From assembly GCA_030431525.1 (NCBI GenBank), contig JAUIJC010000017.1, positions 38,938 to 102,937 of the forward strand: a DNA stretch of 64,000 bases. Reading direction: 5' to 3'. Source of the DNA: Bacteroidia bacterium. GTDB taxonomy: Bacteria > Bacteroidota > Bacteroidia > Cytophagales > JAAEPT01. Under the pieces are notes generated by a model that searched no databases, was not told where the DNA came from, and saw nothing but the letters and a program-made list of their open reading frames with translations. Positions 1 through 9,900 of the stretch are shown here, piece after piece. Position numbers and translations under genes: made by a program. How positions within the stretch are numbered: the stretch's first letter is position 1; each line of letters starts with the position of its first letter.

Positions 1-442
1 TCGGGCGGTTCTGTTCCTCAGGCACCAACTCGGCATCCCGATGAAACTTATTCATGAACATCTCCTGATACTGCCCGTCTTTGTATAAAACCGCATTAGA
101 GCGATTGCCATACAGCTTGAACAGAAAATCAAACCCACCCGAAAAGTGCAACACAAAACTCCGCTCATTTTCATGAAGCGTAATGCCCTCAACAACTTTC
201 CCTTTCAGCTCACCAAACAGGTTGACGGTGTTCCGCTTGGCCCGAGCAAAATGGTCGGGAAATCCCAGCGAGGAAAACTCCTGAAGAAAGTTCGCACGCA
301 TCCAAAACTCATATCGCTCACCAGCAAACCCAAGCACCAATTCATCCTTGCTTTGCGAAAAACATTCAACCAGTTCCAATCCAACCATTTTTTCACGGAG
401 AATGGGAACAAGTTGCTTAAGGAAGTGATAGTTGTTTTGCAT
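1..442 (-). CDS. NFACT/RqcH-like protein, N-terminal part (runs off left edge)
   Basis: This is an open minus-strand frame beginning at the ATG at 440-442 and still open at base 1, so about 147 N-terminal residues are visible. The start reads MQNNYHFLKQLVPIL, followed by a VGLELVECFSQSKDELVLGF segment and HFSGGFDFLFKLYGNRSNAVLY. These are the features I associate with the NFACT-N domain of the Bacteroidota fibronectin-binding-like/Rqc2 homologues. That family works in ribosome-associated quality control, binding 60S/50S subunits with stalled nascent chains. There is no signal peptide, which fits a cytoplasmic role. The C-terminal coiled coil and NFACT-R domain would lie outside the window. 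Family assignment is from recalled motifs and not from a search. Confidence 0.75.
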   Translation of the reverse strand, partial: MQNNYHFLKQLVPILREKMVGLELVECFSQSKDELVLGFAGERYEFWMRANFLQEFSSLGFPDHFARAKRNTVNLFGELKGKVVEGITLHENERSFVLHFSGGFDFLFKLYGNRSNAVLYKDGQYQEMFMNKFHRDAELVPEEQNRP

Positions 443-546
443 GGAGGGAGTGTGAGAGTGTTGAAGTGTGGGGGTGTTGAAGTACTGCCCCCTGTAATTT
501 GTGCTCAGCAAAGGTAAAAAGTCGTTGAGGAAAAGATTGTATCTTG

Positions 547-1143
547 ATGAAGATAGCTATGAGAGAAGCAGTAAAAGGCGTTTTTTCCATTGAGGAATAC
601 CTTGCCTACGAACAAGAGGTTGGAACCAAATGTGAATTCCACAATGGGGAAGTTTTTGCCATGGCTGGTGGGACCCGAAATCATACGATTTTATGTACCC
701 AAATCTATGATGTAGTCCGTGATTCTCTCCGTAAATCCGATATCCCCTGTCGCCCTTATACCAGCGAAATGAGGATTGCTTTAGACCACCTGAATTCCTT
801 TGTTTCCCCAGACCTATCTGTTTTCTGTGGTCCAATTGAATGGTCAAAAAAAGAACCTAATAGCGCCATAAATCCTATCGCTGTAGTCGAAGTCCTTTCC
901 GAAAGCTCAGAATCCTATGACCGTGGCGAAAAGTTCTACAAATACAGGCAATTGGATTCCTTGAAGGATTATCTGCTGATTGACCAAGATAAAGCCGTTG
1001 TTGAGGTATTTTCTCGTGAATCGACCAATGGTCTTTGGAAAATTACAAGGGCTTCGGAACTGAGCGAAAGCATCGAACTGCCTTCAATGGGGATTGAAAT
1101 TAGCTTGAAGGAGTTGTATGAAGGTGTGGAGGTGAGTATCTAA
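547..1143 (+). CDS. Uma2-family (DUF820) restriction-endonuclease-fold protein
   Basis: This 198-residue protein has the Uma2/DUF820 pattern. It contains FSIEEYLAYEQ near the N-terminus, a CEFHNGEVFAMAGG strand-turn, a central SPDLSVF and a later VEVLSESSESYDRGEKFYKYRQ. The acidic residues of PDLSV and VEVLS fit the PD-(D/E)xK nuclease core. The family is widespread and often multicopy in cyanobacteria and Bacteroidota. Its biological role is unsettled, and a DNA-cleaving activity is inferred from the fold. I chose ATG 547; an in-frame TTG at 544 and an ATG at 559 are alternatives. The gene is monocistronic and converges on the DUF1853 gene, with a palindromic repeat between them. Confidence 0.85.
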   Translation: MKIAMREAVKGVFSIEEYLAYEQEVGTKCEFHNGEVFAMAGGTRNHTILCTQIYDVVRDSLRKSDIPCRPYTSEMRIALDHLNSFVSPDLSVFCGPIEWSKKEPNSAINPIAVVEVLSESSESYDRGEKFYKYRQLDSLKDYLLIDQDKAVVEVFSRESTNGLWKITRASELSESIELPSMGIEISLKELYEGVEVSI

Positions 1144-1166
1144 TTATACCTTCCCTCCAATGTCAA

Positions 1167-1184
1167 GACAAGGCATGCCTTGTC
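1167..1184. repeat. Palindromic repeat family A, copy 1
   Basis: A perfect 18-bp palindrome, GACAAGGCATGCCTTGTC, is followed by TCTACC. Near-identical copies occur at 53662, 53758, 56907, 58521 and 60010. It sits between two convergent gene ends. The conserved flank CTCTAC supplies the TAG stop codon of the minus-strand DUF1853 gene. Confidence 0.85.
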
Positions 1185-1185
1185 T

Positions 1186-1995
1186 CTACCACCACACCAC
1201 AAACATCCTCTCAACACTCCCCTCTTCATTTTTCACCCAAAGCATAGGCGCTTTCTTTTTGGCCAAAAGGCCGTCGAGTTCTGAACGGATTTCTTCAAAG
1301 GGCTTCCATGTTTCATGGCCTTCAGGATCTGTCACCCAATCCTGTTTCTTTGGAATGTAAAACTGTGATCGGCCGTAAGCTTCTTGGGTAAAATCCGAGG
1401 CATAAATCCAGCACCCCAAAATACAATCATTATTCACCTCTGGGAATTCCTGCCCCAATAACGGCTTAGGCACAAACAAGGAGGCCTTGAAACACAATGC
1501 CTGCTCAATCAGCATGGAGGAGATTTCCAATTCATCCAAGATAGACTTGGTCTGGTTATGAAACAGCAATGGAAACTGATGCTTTTTGAGCTTATCCAAC
1601 TTAAACACCAAACAGTCTTTTCGATTGGGGCCAATCCAATGATCCAACTCCGTTTCGCCTTCAGTGGGATCATAGAGGTAAAACCTGCAGACCAACTCGA
1701 CATGCAACAGTTGCCCTGTCTGCTCATCCTTCAGCAAATAATCCAACTCACCAACAGTCCGCTTTTCCTCAATAATCTGGAGATTTTTGCCCAAAACGGC
1801 ATAGCGCGAAGACTCCTCAAGGGCATATCCAAAGAAATGCTCCACCCGTTTTCCCAATACCAGCCTTTCGGGGATGTCCATTGGCGCAAAAGGAATTTCC
1901 TCGGTGAAAGGGAACATTGGAAAGCCAATTGGGCTGTCATCCTTCCATAAAGTCGGAATCCCAAAAAATCCCTCGTATTGTGCCTGCTGATCCAT
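1186..1995 (-). CDS. DUF1853 family protein
   Basis: This 269-residue cytoplasmic protein has no signal peptide. The segment NLQIIEEKRTVGELDYLLKD, followed by LHVELVCRFYLYDP and LDHWIGPNRKDCL, matches the DUF1853 pattern. That family has a nuclease-like fold with an acidic centre in GELDYLL and VELVCRFYL, and its function is unknown. The length is close to the usual size of the family. The stop codon TAG lies inside the conserved flank of the palindromic repeat at 1167, so the present C-terminus (FVVWW) may have been set by that element. No terminator other than that palindrome is seen downstream. Confidence 0.75.
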   Translation of the reverse strand: MDQQAQYEGFFGIPTLWKDDSPIGFPMFPFTEEIPFAPMDIPERLVLGKRVEHFFGYALEESSRYAVLGKNLQIIEEKRTVGELDYLLKDEQTGQLLHVELVCRFYLYDPTEGETELDHWIGPNRKDCLVFKLDKLKKHQFPLLFHNQTKSILDELEISSMLIEQALCFKASLFVPKPLLGQEFPEVNNDCILGCWIYASDFTQEAYGRSQFYIPKKQDWVTDPEGHETWKPFEEIRSELDGLLAKKKAPMLWVKNEEGSVERMFVVWW

Positions 1996-2043
1996 GATGC
2001 AATATTTATCCCGCTGAAAGGCCTAAAACCATTCAATGATAGA

Positions 2044-2076
2044 CAAAAAAAATCCCGAACCGTAATGGCTCGGGAC
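2044..2076 (-). terminator. Rho-independent terminator of the 2100-2962 unit
   Basis: Read on the minus strand, a stem TCCCGAGCC/GGTTCGGGA with a short loop is followed by a run of eight T. It lies 24 bp beyond the stop of the Lys/Gly-rich protein gene. Confidence 0.85.
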
Positions 2077-2099
2077 TTTAAATAACTTTCAAGAAAGGC

Positions 2100-2699
2100 T
2101 TATTCAGTAATCACTTCTCCAGCCTCTTCAAGCACCTCCTCAGCTTTCTTTTTCATTCGCTTGCCCTGCTTAATCTTCTCCTCAAGGTCGTCAAGGGCTT
2201 TTTCAGCACGGTCAATTTTGTCTTTCTTTTCCTTGTACTGCTCTTCGGAAAGCTTCCCCTCCTTCTTCTCCTTCTCCACCTTGTCCTTGGCCTTCTTCAC
2301 TTTTTCGCGACCTTCTTTTGCTTTGGTCTCGTTGTCAGTGATGGTCTTGTCAAGATGCTTGATTTTCTCCTTCTGCTTGGCACGGGCCTCAGCAGAGCGG
2401 GCTTGACCGAACTCTCTGCCTGACTTATCCCCTTTATTTTTACCATGGGCATGGCCTTTCCCCTTATGCTCCTTCTCCCCATCATGGTCATTCTTCTTAT
2501 CCTTGCCATGACCTTTACCTTTACCTTTGCCCTTGCCTTTCTCCTCGTCCTTATCGTCGTGGTCGTGTTTATGCTCCTTCTGGGCGTGATCTGGTTTCCC
2601 TTTGCCCTTACCATTCCCATGACCTTGAGCAAAAGTTGGGTTCCCCGCAAAAAGGATCAACCCAAGGCCGAGCACTGCAATCTTAAAATTCTTCATCAT
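2100..2699 (-). CDS. Secreted Lys/Gly/His/Asp-rich low-complexity protein
   Basis: I do not recognise a family. The 199-residue product has a signal peptide (hydrophobic stretch about 6-22, cleavage after TFAQ). Residues ~25-95 are built almost entirely of GKGKGK, HDHDD and EKEHKGKGH motifs. Residues ~100-195 are a highly charged K/E-rich helical region, probably a coiled coil (e.g. AKEGREKVKKAKDKVEKEKK). The His/Asp-rich part could chelate metal, but that is inference. The gene starts 11 bp after the stop of a small lipoprotein gene and is followed by a terminator, so the two form a short operon. The start could be either of two adjacent ATGs (2699 or 2696). Confidence 0.7.
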   Translation of the reverse strand: MMKNFKIAVLGLGLILFAGNPTFAQGHGNGKGKGKPDHAQKEHKHDHDDKDEEKGKGKGKGKGHGKDKKNDHDGEKEHKGKGHAHGKNKGDKSGREFGQARSAEARAKQKEKIKHLDKTITDNETKAKEGREKVKKAKDKVEKEKKEGKLSEEQYKEKKDKIDRAEKALDDLEEKIKQGKRMKKKAEEVLEEAGEVITE

Positions 2700-2710
2700 A
2701 CCCTCTCGAA

Positions 2711-2962
2711 TTAAAAATCTTTAAGTTCGTCCAATGATTTTTCCACCTTCTCTTGGGCATCCTCGATTTCGTGCTCAATCTCATCGATTTGAGTAGAATC
2801 GGGAGCTTCAATCGGTTCCTCTTCCACCTCCATGGAAGAGTCTACTTGAGAGGAAGTATCCTCCATTGGCGCAGAATTATCTTCGCCTGTTTTGCTTTCG
2901 TTACCACCACAGGACACCACCAACAAGGCAGTGATTCCAAGTGCAAGTATGCTTTTGTTCAT
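2711..2962 (-). CDS. Small acidic lipoprotein
   Basis: This 83-residue protein has a signal peptide ending in the lipobox LVVSC (Cys about 18), so it should be lipid-anchored. The rest is strongly acidic (SMEVEEEPIEAPDSTQIDEIEHEIEDAQ), with a predicted short coiled coil at the C-terminus (EIEDAQEKVEKSLDELKDF). It is the first gene of a two-gene unit with the Lys/Gly-rich secreted protein. The acidic partner and the basic partner might interact, which is a guess from charge only. No family recognised. Confidence 0.7.
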   Translation of the reverse strand: MNKSILALGITALLVVSCGGNESKTGEDNSAPMEDTSSQVDSSMEVEEEPIEAPDSTQIDEIEHEIEDAQEKVEKSLDELKDF

Positions 2963-2995
2963 AACTTTAGTTTAAAAAGATTCGAATCACAATCA

Positions 2996-3038
2996 GATGA
3001 AAACCATGATTCTCCCAAGGAGAATCATGGTTTTCATC
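2996..3038 (-). terminator. Perfect 20-bp hairpin at the end of the giant operon
   Basis: Two 20-bp arms (GATGAAAACCATGATTCTCC and its exact complement) are separated by CAA. The hairpin lies 18 bp past the stop of the TPR gene, the last gene of the RHS operon. Within the stem, AAAA precedes and TTTT follows the GC-richer part, as in an A/U-flanked intrinsic terminator. It probably ends the ~31-kb transcript. Confidence 0.75.
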
Positions 3039-3055
3039 CTCTACTTAAAGAGATC

Positions 3056-3955
3056 TCATTCCATTTTAGAAAGTGCATTTGACTTCTCCCGATCATTTTT
3101 TGCTTCCTTCTCTTTTCCAAGCTTTTCCCTAGCCACAGCCCTAGAACTATAGAAATAATGTACTTCTGGAGAAATTTCAATCGCTTTGGAATACTGTTCT
3201 TCGGCATTGAGATAATCTTCCATATCCATATAGACATTACCCTTTCTAAAATAATCATCACTATCTCCAGGTTGAAGAAGTATTGATCTGTCAAATGCCT
3301 TAAGAGCGTCTTCAAATCTTCCCAAAGCATGAAAAGCTAAACCTAACCCATATGGCCCTCTAAAACTAGTATTACTCTGTTCACAAAGTTCATTAAAACA
3401 TTTAATAGCATCTTCTGTGTTTCCCAATTTCAATTGAGATCTCCCTTTATAATATAATGCCAACTCATGGAGCATATCATTGAAATTTAACGCATAATTA
3501 AAATCAGAAATCGCATAACGATAATTCCCCAGATTATAATAACACATTCCCCTCCAATAATAATCATCCTGAATCGCCTCAAAACGAATTGCTTTATTGA
3601 ATTGCTTTATTGCCTTCAAATATTCTTCCATATCATAATAAAGTAACCCTTGGCAGTGATACACCCAGAAGTTCTTTTTATCAATGGAAATTGCTTTTTC
3701 AAAAGCTTCAAAAGCTTTTTGAAATTCTCCTAGCTCCCTATAAACATTACCCATCCCTATATAAGCTTCTTTTCCTTTATCAGGATAGATTTCCCTTGCT
3801 TGCTCATACAGTATTAGACATTGGGCATGATTATTCTCAGAAAGAGCGAATAAAGAATCTGCTTTACACACTAACTGCTCATAAGAGTTTTGTGCAAATA
3901 GTCTAAAAGACATCAAACAGATTAGAGAAAATATAACAAGTCTTAAATCCATCAT
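3056..3955 (-). CDS. Periplasmic TPR-repeat protein, last gene of the RHS operon
   Basis: The 299-residue product has a signal peptide (MMDLRLVIFSLICLMSFRLFAQ), then about six to seven tetratricopeptide repeats from residue ~60 to ~285. Typical units are AYIGMGNVYRELGEFQKAFE, GLLYYDMEEYLKAIKQFNKA and RKGNVYMDMEDYLNAEEQYS. TPR arrays are protein-protein interaction scaffolds. The start ATG overlaps the TGA stop of the giant RHS gene (ATGA), which indicates translational coupling. The gene occupies the position where polymorphic toxin loci carry an immunity gene, but it is a secreted TPR protein, so a role as partner or assembly factor of the giant protein is at least as likely. Confidence 0.85.
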   Translation of the reverse strand: MMDLRLVIFSLICLMSFRLFAQNSYEQLVCKADSLFALSENNHAQCLILYEQAREIYPDKGKEAYIGMGNVYRELGEFQKAFEAFEKAISIDKKNFWVYHCQGLLYYDMEEYLKAIKQFNKAIRFEAIQDDYYWRGMCYYNLGNYRYAISDFNYALNFNDMLHELALYYKGRSQLKLGNTEDAIKCFNELCEQSNTSFRGPYGLGLAFHALGRFEDALKAFDRSILLQPGDSDDYFRKGNVYMDMEDYLNAEEQYSKAIEISPEVHYFYSSRAVAREKLGKEKEAKNDREKSNALSKME

Positions 3956-6900
3956 TTCTTTTTAGTTGCACCTCGTTTCCTACTCGCTCTTCCACTACCA
4001 GCTCTTCGTCCTTTCCCTCGACTGTTATTCTTCTTACTTGAGTTTGTTCTTTTCTTTCCTCTTGCTATTTCCACACTCTTGTTTTTCATCGTCCTCTTCT
4101 GAGCCTTATTATCCTTCTCTCGTTGTTTATCATGGTCAGGACATTTCACCTTTCGAGACTTAAAAATCTGAGGCAACTTAATTTTTGGAAGTCGAATTAT
4201 TGGCAAACGAATTTTTGGAAGTCGAATTCTTGGTAAACGAATTTTTGGCAAACGAATTTTAAACGGCTCTATTTTAACATTAAAATCCTTAGAAGGAAAT
4301 GTTTTTAAAGGCACAAGCTGCTCAAACTTTACATAAGTAAAACGTTCAATTTTGAAGCGAGTAACTTCATCTAAAGGCGTTAAACTTACATCCAATTTTG
4401 CCCCACCTTTTTCGGCTGAAACCGCTCCATTAAAACTAACTGTTCGATCAGGTATCACTGAAGAATTTTCAACATTCCAGAGATTAGCATGATAACCCAA
4501 AGTTTGAACTATTGGTTGTTGAGACACCAAGGCCGGAAGTACATTTCGCCCATGGAAATCGATAGACAACCCAGTCTCCTGACTAAATTCATCCCTTTTC
4601 ACTAATCCCTTAAAACCTTCAGCAGTCAGTTGATGGTTCCTCCACAACATTCCTGGACTATATCCATATTCATTGAAACCAAAGCTTTCATTTGGGTTAT
4701 TATTGAAGGCCGAATAAGTGGATGGGATATATAGACTTGGGTCGTTATCTCTTAACAACCACCTACCTAATCTAGGATCATACAATCGATCGTTCACATA
4801 GGAATTACCCGCACCCTTCAATTCATCATCCTTCTCCATTCCCTTCATTCCATAACGGTACCCTCCTGACCCCACATTACTGCGGCCATTGACCAACATG
4901 CCAAATGGATAATAGTTACTGAAAGACTCTACCTCTACAGCATTGAGAAGTATGTTAGTTCCTGAACCATTTTTAGAAACAGTAGCTAATCGACGGTCGG
5001 TAATGACAGTCCGAACGTTTCCTGCATGGTCATTTATCTCATAGAGTTTATCACCAATATTTCGATACGCTAGCCTTGTAAGAGGCTTGGCTTCAAGATA
5101 CAATCGATGTGGCTGAAGGCTAAGGCTGTATGCATAACCATCTGCACCAGCAACAGAGAAATTCTGGGCATTCTGAACGGAAAGCATTCCATCCTCCATC
5201 TCCTCATAAGCAAGAATACCTTGAGTCTCATCCGCAATTGTTATCAAACCATCTTTAGTTCGGCGTATACCTCCCCAAACATCAGCTTCTAACACTTGGC
5301 TTGTATCCTTCTCTTGATCCAAGAAAATAAGCGCAGTCTTGGTTACCGCTCCATTTTCCAAACTGGCCACAACAGGGAACTTGGCAGTCAAGTAAGCTTT
5401 ACCATCATGTCTTCCCCAATCAAACCCGCTTTCCTTAAACAAAGGCAATGAAGTACCTGAACTCTGATCCAAAACTTGAACCTGAGTAGTTTTCAACTCT
5501 GGAGCACCTACACCTGATGCCCTCAAATGATTTACCCCTAAAGGAATGGAAACAAAATCTGTTTGGTAGTAATCAAACCATGGGGTTGACTCCTTCATTC
5601 TCAACCAACCAAGGGTGTTACCAGTCGAATCCAACTGGAGTTCACTTCCAGCCAAACTCTCCTTGCCCTGATAATTACTGAGAACCTCTGGATTCTGACT
5701 CAGGATGTTTTCTTCAAAAGTAAAGGCTACTAATTCAGCTCCTCCAGATACCTCACGTACAGCATATACATGGCTTATCTCCTGAACATAATCCTCATAT
5801 GCTTGCAAGGAAGAACCAAAGCTGGCTCCCTCTTGATCGAGAGTTATATTGGATTGAATCAACGCTTGGTCAGCTGGTAAAGAAGGATCAACAATATGGC
5901 CGTAGAGCTTTTGGTCTGCACCCCTAGTCACCAAAACAAACTGTTCACTATCTCCAGGTCGCTTTACAAATACTGGATTTGTCTGACCATCCGTATTAAT
6001 AGCATCTGTGCCCGTTAACAATTCATTATTAGCATTCAGAAGCAAACACGCGTCATCATTTCCTAGTAATCCATCTCCAATTACAGCTGTGAACTTTAAC
6101 TCTCCTGTTAGAGACTCGGCAACGGCTGTCTTAACATGGTCAGCAGTTAACTCCAATACAAGATTCCTAGAGAACGTAGCATTAGTTTCATCATAATTCC
6201 AATGATACAATGCTTGGTTGGTAAGAAGATTTCCACCGATTACAACATTCTCTTGAGATGCACTAAACAGGTTAGTGTTCTCAGTGACACGCCTCCAGTT
6301 CTGCTGATTTAGCAGGAATACATCCTCATAGTCTTCTCTACGGTAATCGAAGGAAGCCACAAACTCATTGGGTAACCACAGGCCCTCAATTTTTTCTCCA
6401 TAGAGTGACCCCTCCAACAATTTAACCGTTGCAGTCAACTGATTTGGTGAGTTTGTATCTAACACTCGATCAGTCCGCTCATAGATGGCCAAAGTGTTTC
6501 CAGAAACGTCATTGACATATGAGGTAACCGTGATATCCTCATAGTTGCTGACCAACGTATCCCCATTCTCATCATAAGGGCGATGGTTAACAATCTTCTT
6601 CACCCTATTGCCATTAGCATCATATACAAATCGGATATGAGGCTTCTGTTCTATAGAGTTGGTATCAGGAATTATTTCATCGATTTCACCATACAAGTTC
6701 CAAACATAGGTCAAACCTTCCTGCTCGTCCCTTACCAAATCGCCATTATGATTGTACTTGTAGTTATCCCCTGCCTGTCCAGCATCTATATCATCTGGGA
6801 AGTTTCCGTCTAGACTCGCATCATCCGAAACACTCACCAACCTATTTGTTAAAGGCTCATAATTATAGAAGAGATTATCCATGCGCAAAGCATTCACCCC

Positions 6901-9900
6901 ACTTCCATAGCCAAAACGATTGACATTAATAAAATTGCCATTTGCGTCATAGGAGTAAGAAGTCCTTAAAATATCCCCTTGGGACGCATAGTCATTCCCG
7001 TCATGGAGATAGTAATTACTCGCCCTCAAACGGTGGTTTTTATCATAGACATAGGCATATCCATTTGGCGAAAGTCCTTCTGAGCGCAAATTCCCAATTG
7101 CCCCTGATACCAGACCATTGTAATACTGACGATCAAGGCTCATGGAATAAGACGTTCCCACTGAGAAGTTATGATTAGTGGTCAAGCCTCGATCAAAATC
7201 TCCCTGATAATAGAAAAGGGAATAACCGAACTCATCAGAAAGATATCCATTGGTTACGCCATCACCTCCCAAATCATCCAACCCAGAAAGACTGGCGGAA
7301 TTCAAGCCCTTGATTGCCCCATTTATCGTATAGATATAATCCAACCCTTGAATCAAATCTTCACCAATCTCCTGGCGTTTCAATGGACCGTGGGCATAAT
7401 AGCTGTACTCAAAATCACGATCCCAAACCAACTTGTCTCGAGACGTTTCAACCCTTGTCAATCGGTTTTCCGAATCATATTTGAAACGGTGATAAAGAGC
7501 ATCCTGCTGGCCTGCATTAAAGGCGGTAGATTTTAGATTACCCGTTAGTAGGTTATAGTTAAAGTCTACAGCATACCTACCCAAGCTAGGCACCTCTTGA
7601 AGAATCCATTCAGTGTTGGCATGAGGATCATAAGAATAGAAGGTATAGGCCTTCTCTCCATTCCCATTAACTCGATAGGTATAGCTTAGTTTACAACCAG
7701 TATTCCGCTGAAGTTTGCCTTGGTTAGAAATCCAATTAGCAGGCTTATCATACACCAAGTAAGTTGGCTCATTGACCTGCTGTGGGAAGCTTTGATCAGC
7801 AATCTGTGCAGGTGTGAAAGACAATGCAAAAGAATCACTTGGTGTCAAATAAGCCTCTCCCACCTCAATTAACCTGCAATAGGCATCATACTTATTATAT
7901 GAGAAACGGTTAGCAGGTTTTGGATCAAAGGCAGACCCCAATCGTTGCTCTGTGGTTTGTGCAAACCTCAAGAAACCTTCCTTACTGTAGACATAATGAG
8001 TTTCTTCTCCATCTGGTGTCTCGTTACGGAGTATCCTGCCAATGGAGTTAAAATCACTTTCAGTAATAAAGGTATGGTCAGGAGCTACACTCAAATTATT
8101 TCCAACATCATCGACTCCCTTAGGTGGTACGTAGCGGACTTGGTTACCCCCACGGTCATAATAATACAACTCAAAGTTGTGCAAGCCTTGGGTGTACTGG
8201 ATGGACATCTTGTCCTGAAGCGTTGCAACATTGAGGCAATTCAACTCAAACTGTTCCTGCATCTGAGCCTCTTGATCCTCCTCACATTTCTGAAGTTGGT
8301 TATTGATCTCATCAATTGCCTGTTGGGCAACAATTTTTGGGAAAGAAGGCTTTGTCCATGGTTCTGGAGTATTCGTCTTAACCCTTGGACCAGTCCTTTT
8401 AGACCCAGTCCATCGCATACAAATATCAAAAGATCTTGCAGGAGCCTGCTCCACGGTAAACGGATCGGAAAGGTCTGTGGTACCGTTGATGTCAATGACC
8501 CGCACAACATAGGTTCCCGGAGGAAGCTTCACTACCGGATCCAAATTGGACAGATCAAAAGTCTCATCATTGGTGCGTGGGCTTTGGTATTCCACCCTGC
8601 TGGTCCCATCGGAGAGTTGACGAATAAACTCGTAAACATAGCCCGGTGTCCCAGAAGCCTCCACCACAGTGGCAAACCCTGTACAAATGGCATTTGTGCC
8701 GGCCGTTTCAATAAGTACTCTTGGCAGCCTTCTCACCCGCATATCGGAGTAGGTTACCGCACAGCCAGCCGGATCGGTTACCGTCACGCTATACGTTCCT
8801 GCAGGGAGTGCATTCTGCTCGGCACCATTTCTCTTAACACCATCTTGATCGGTCCACTCGTAGGTGAACGGACCTACAGCCCCGTAAGCCAAAGCATTGA
8901 TATGGCCCGGCTCCATCTCCTTCACCACTTGAGGAACGACCTTGAAGCCATCGACCTCATCAATGGTAAAGCTTGTCTCTCCGGAACAGTTGTATTGGTT
9001 ATCGGTAACCACTACCCTGTATTCTCCGGCGTTCAAGAATTTTATCTGTTGAGTTTCCTCCAGACTCTCACTGGCAAAAGGCACATACTGCCCGGATTCA
9101 TCTTTGCGCTCCCAAACGTACTTGTAAGCCGTAGGCGCTGGACTGGTAGGAGTTTTACTTAGGCTGACGTTTATCGTAGCCTTGTTATTTCCCGTACCAC
9201 AAGTGGATCCGAGTTGAAGCTGGTTCGAGACGTTAACAGTAGGCGTTTTCACCTCGAGCTCCTTGCTCAATTGACATCCATCAGCCTTGGCCTCTCGAAT
9301 TTCCAAAGTCAAATCCGGGCCGCTGGCAATGTTGCTGAATTCCTTGTTTTGACCGTAGGTAACAGCCGTCCAGCTCGGATAAGCACCTGAACCCTCCAAA
9401 CGATACTCAAAACCATAACCGTAGTTGGCCCCTCCAATAGTGAACTCCACTTGGGCGTCGTTGCCGGGCACGCAAGAGGAATTGGTACTTGAAGCTGACA
9501 ATGTTGGCCCGGCGTATGGGACAACGGCAGGTCGGCTACCCACACAACCATTGGCATCTTCTACTGCAATCCAATAAGTTTTGTTGTCTAGGTCTTCAAG
9601 GGTGAAGTTGGTGGCAACTACGGCTTGTTCAGTACCGTTATTGACTTGATAGGTGTTATAGGAACCTGAGCCTCCTGAAATGGAAACTTCAACGTAGCCA
9701 TCTTCCTTATCGGGGCAGGAAGTCCCCTGTATTGTTCCGAAAGAAATTTGAGGACGTGGACGCACCCCAACGCTGTAGGCTGTAGAGGCTTGACAGCCAA
9801 ACCCGTCCGTTACCGTCAATTGATAGTTAGTAGATTGAGCTGGGCTTGCCGAAGGATTAAGTACAATGGCATTACTCAAACCAGCTGCTGGAGACCATTG

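Noticed and set aside
4171..4260. Short regular repeats considered as a CRISPR array
   Set aside because: The 15-bp units are contiguous without spacers and in frame with the coding sequence, so they are protein repeats.
7945..9162. 405-codon plus-strand ORF opposite the giant RHS gene
   Set aside because: It is antisense to a clearly coding region with PKD/SprB and YD motifs, has no recognisable domain, and its composition (Ile/His/Arg-rich) is that of a shadow frame.
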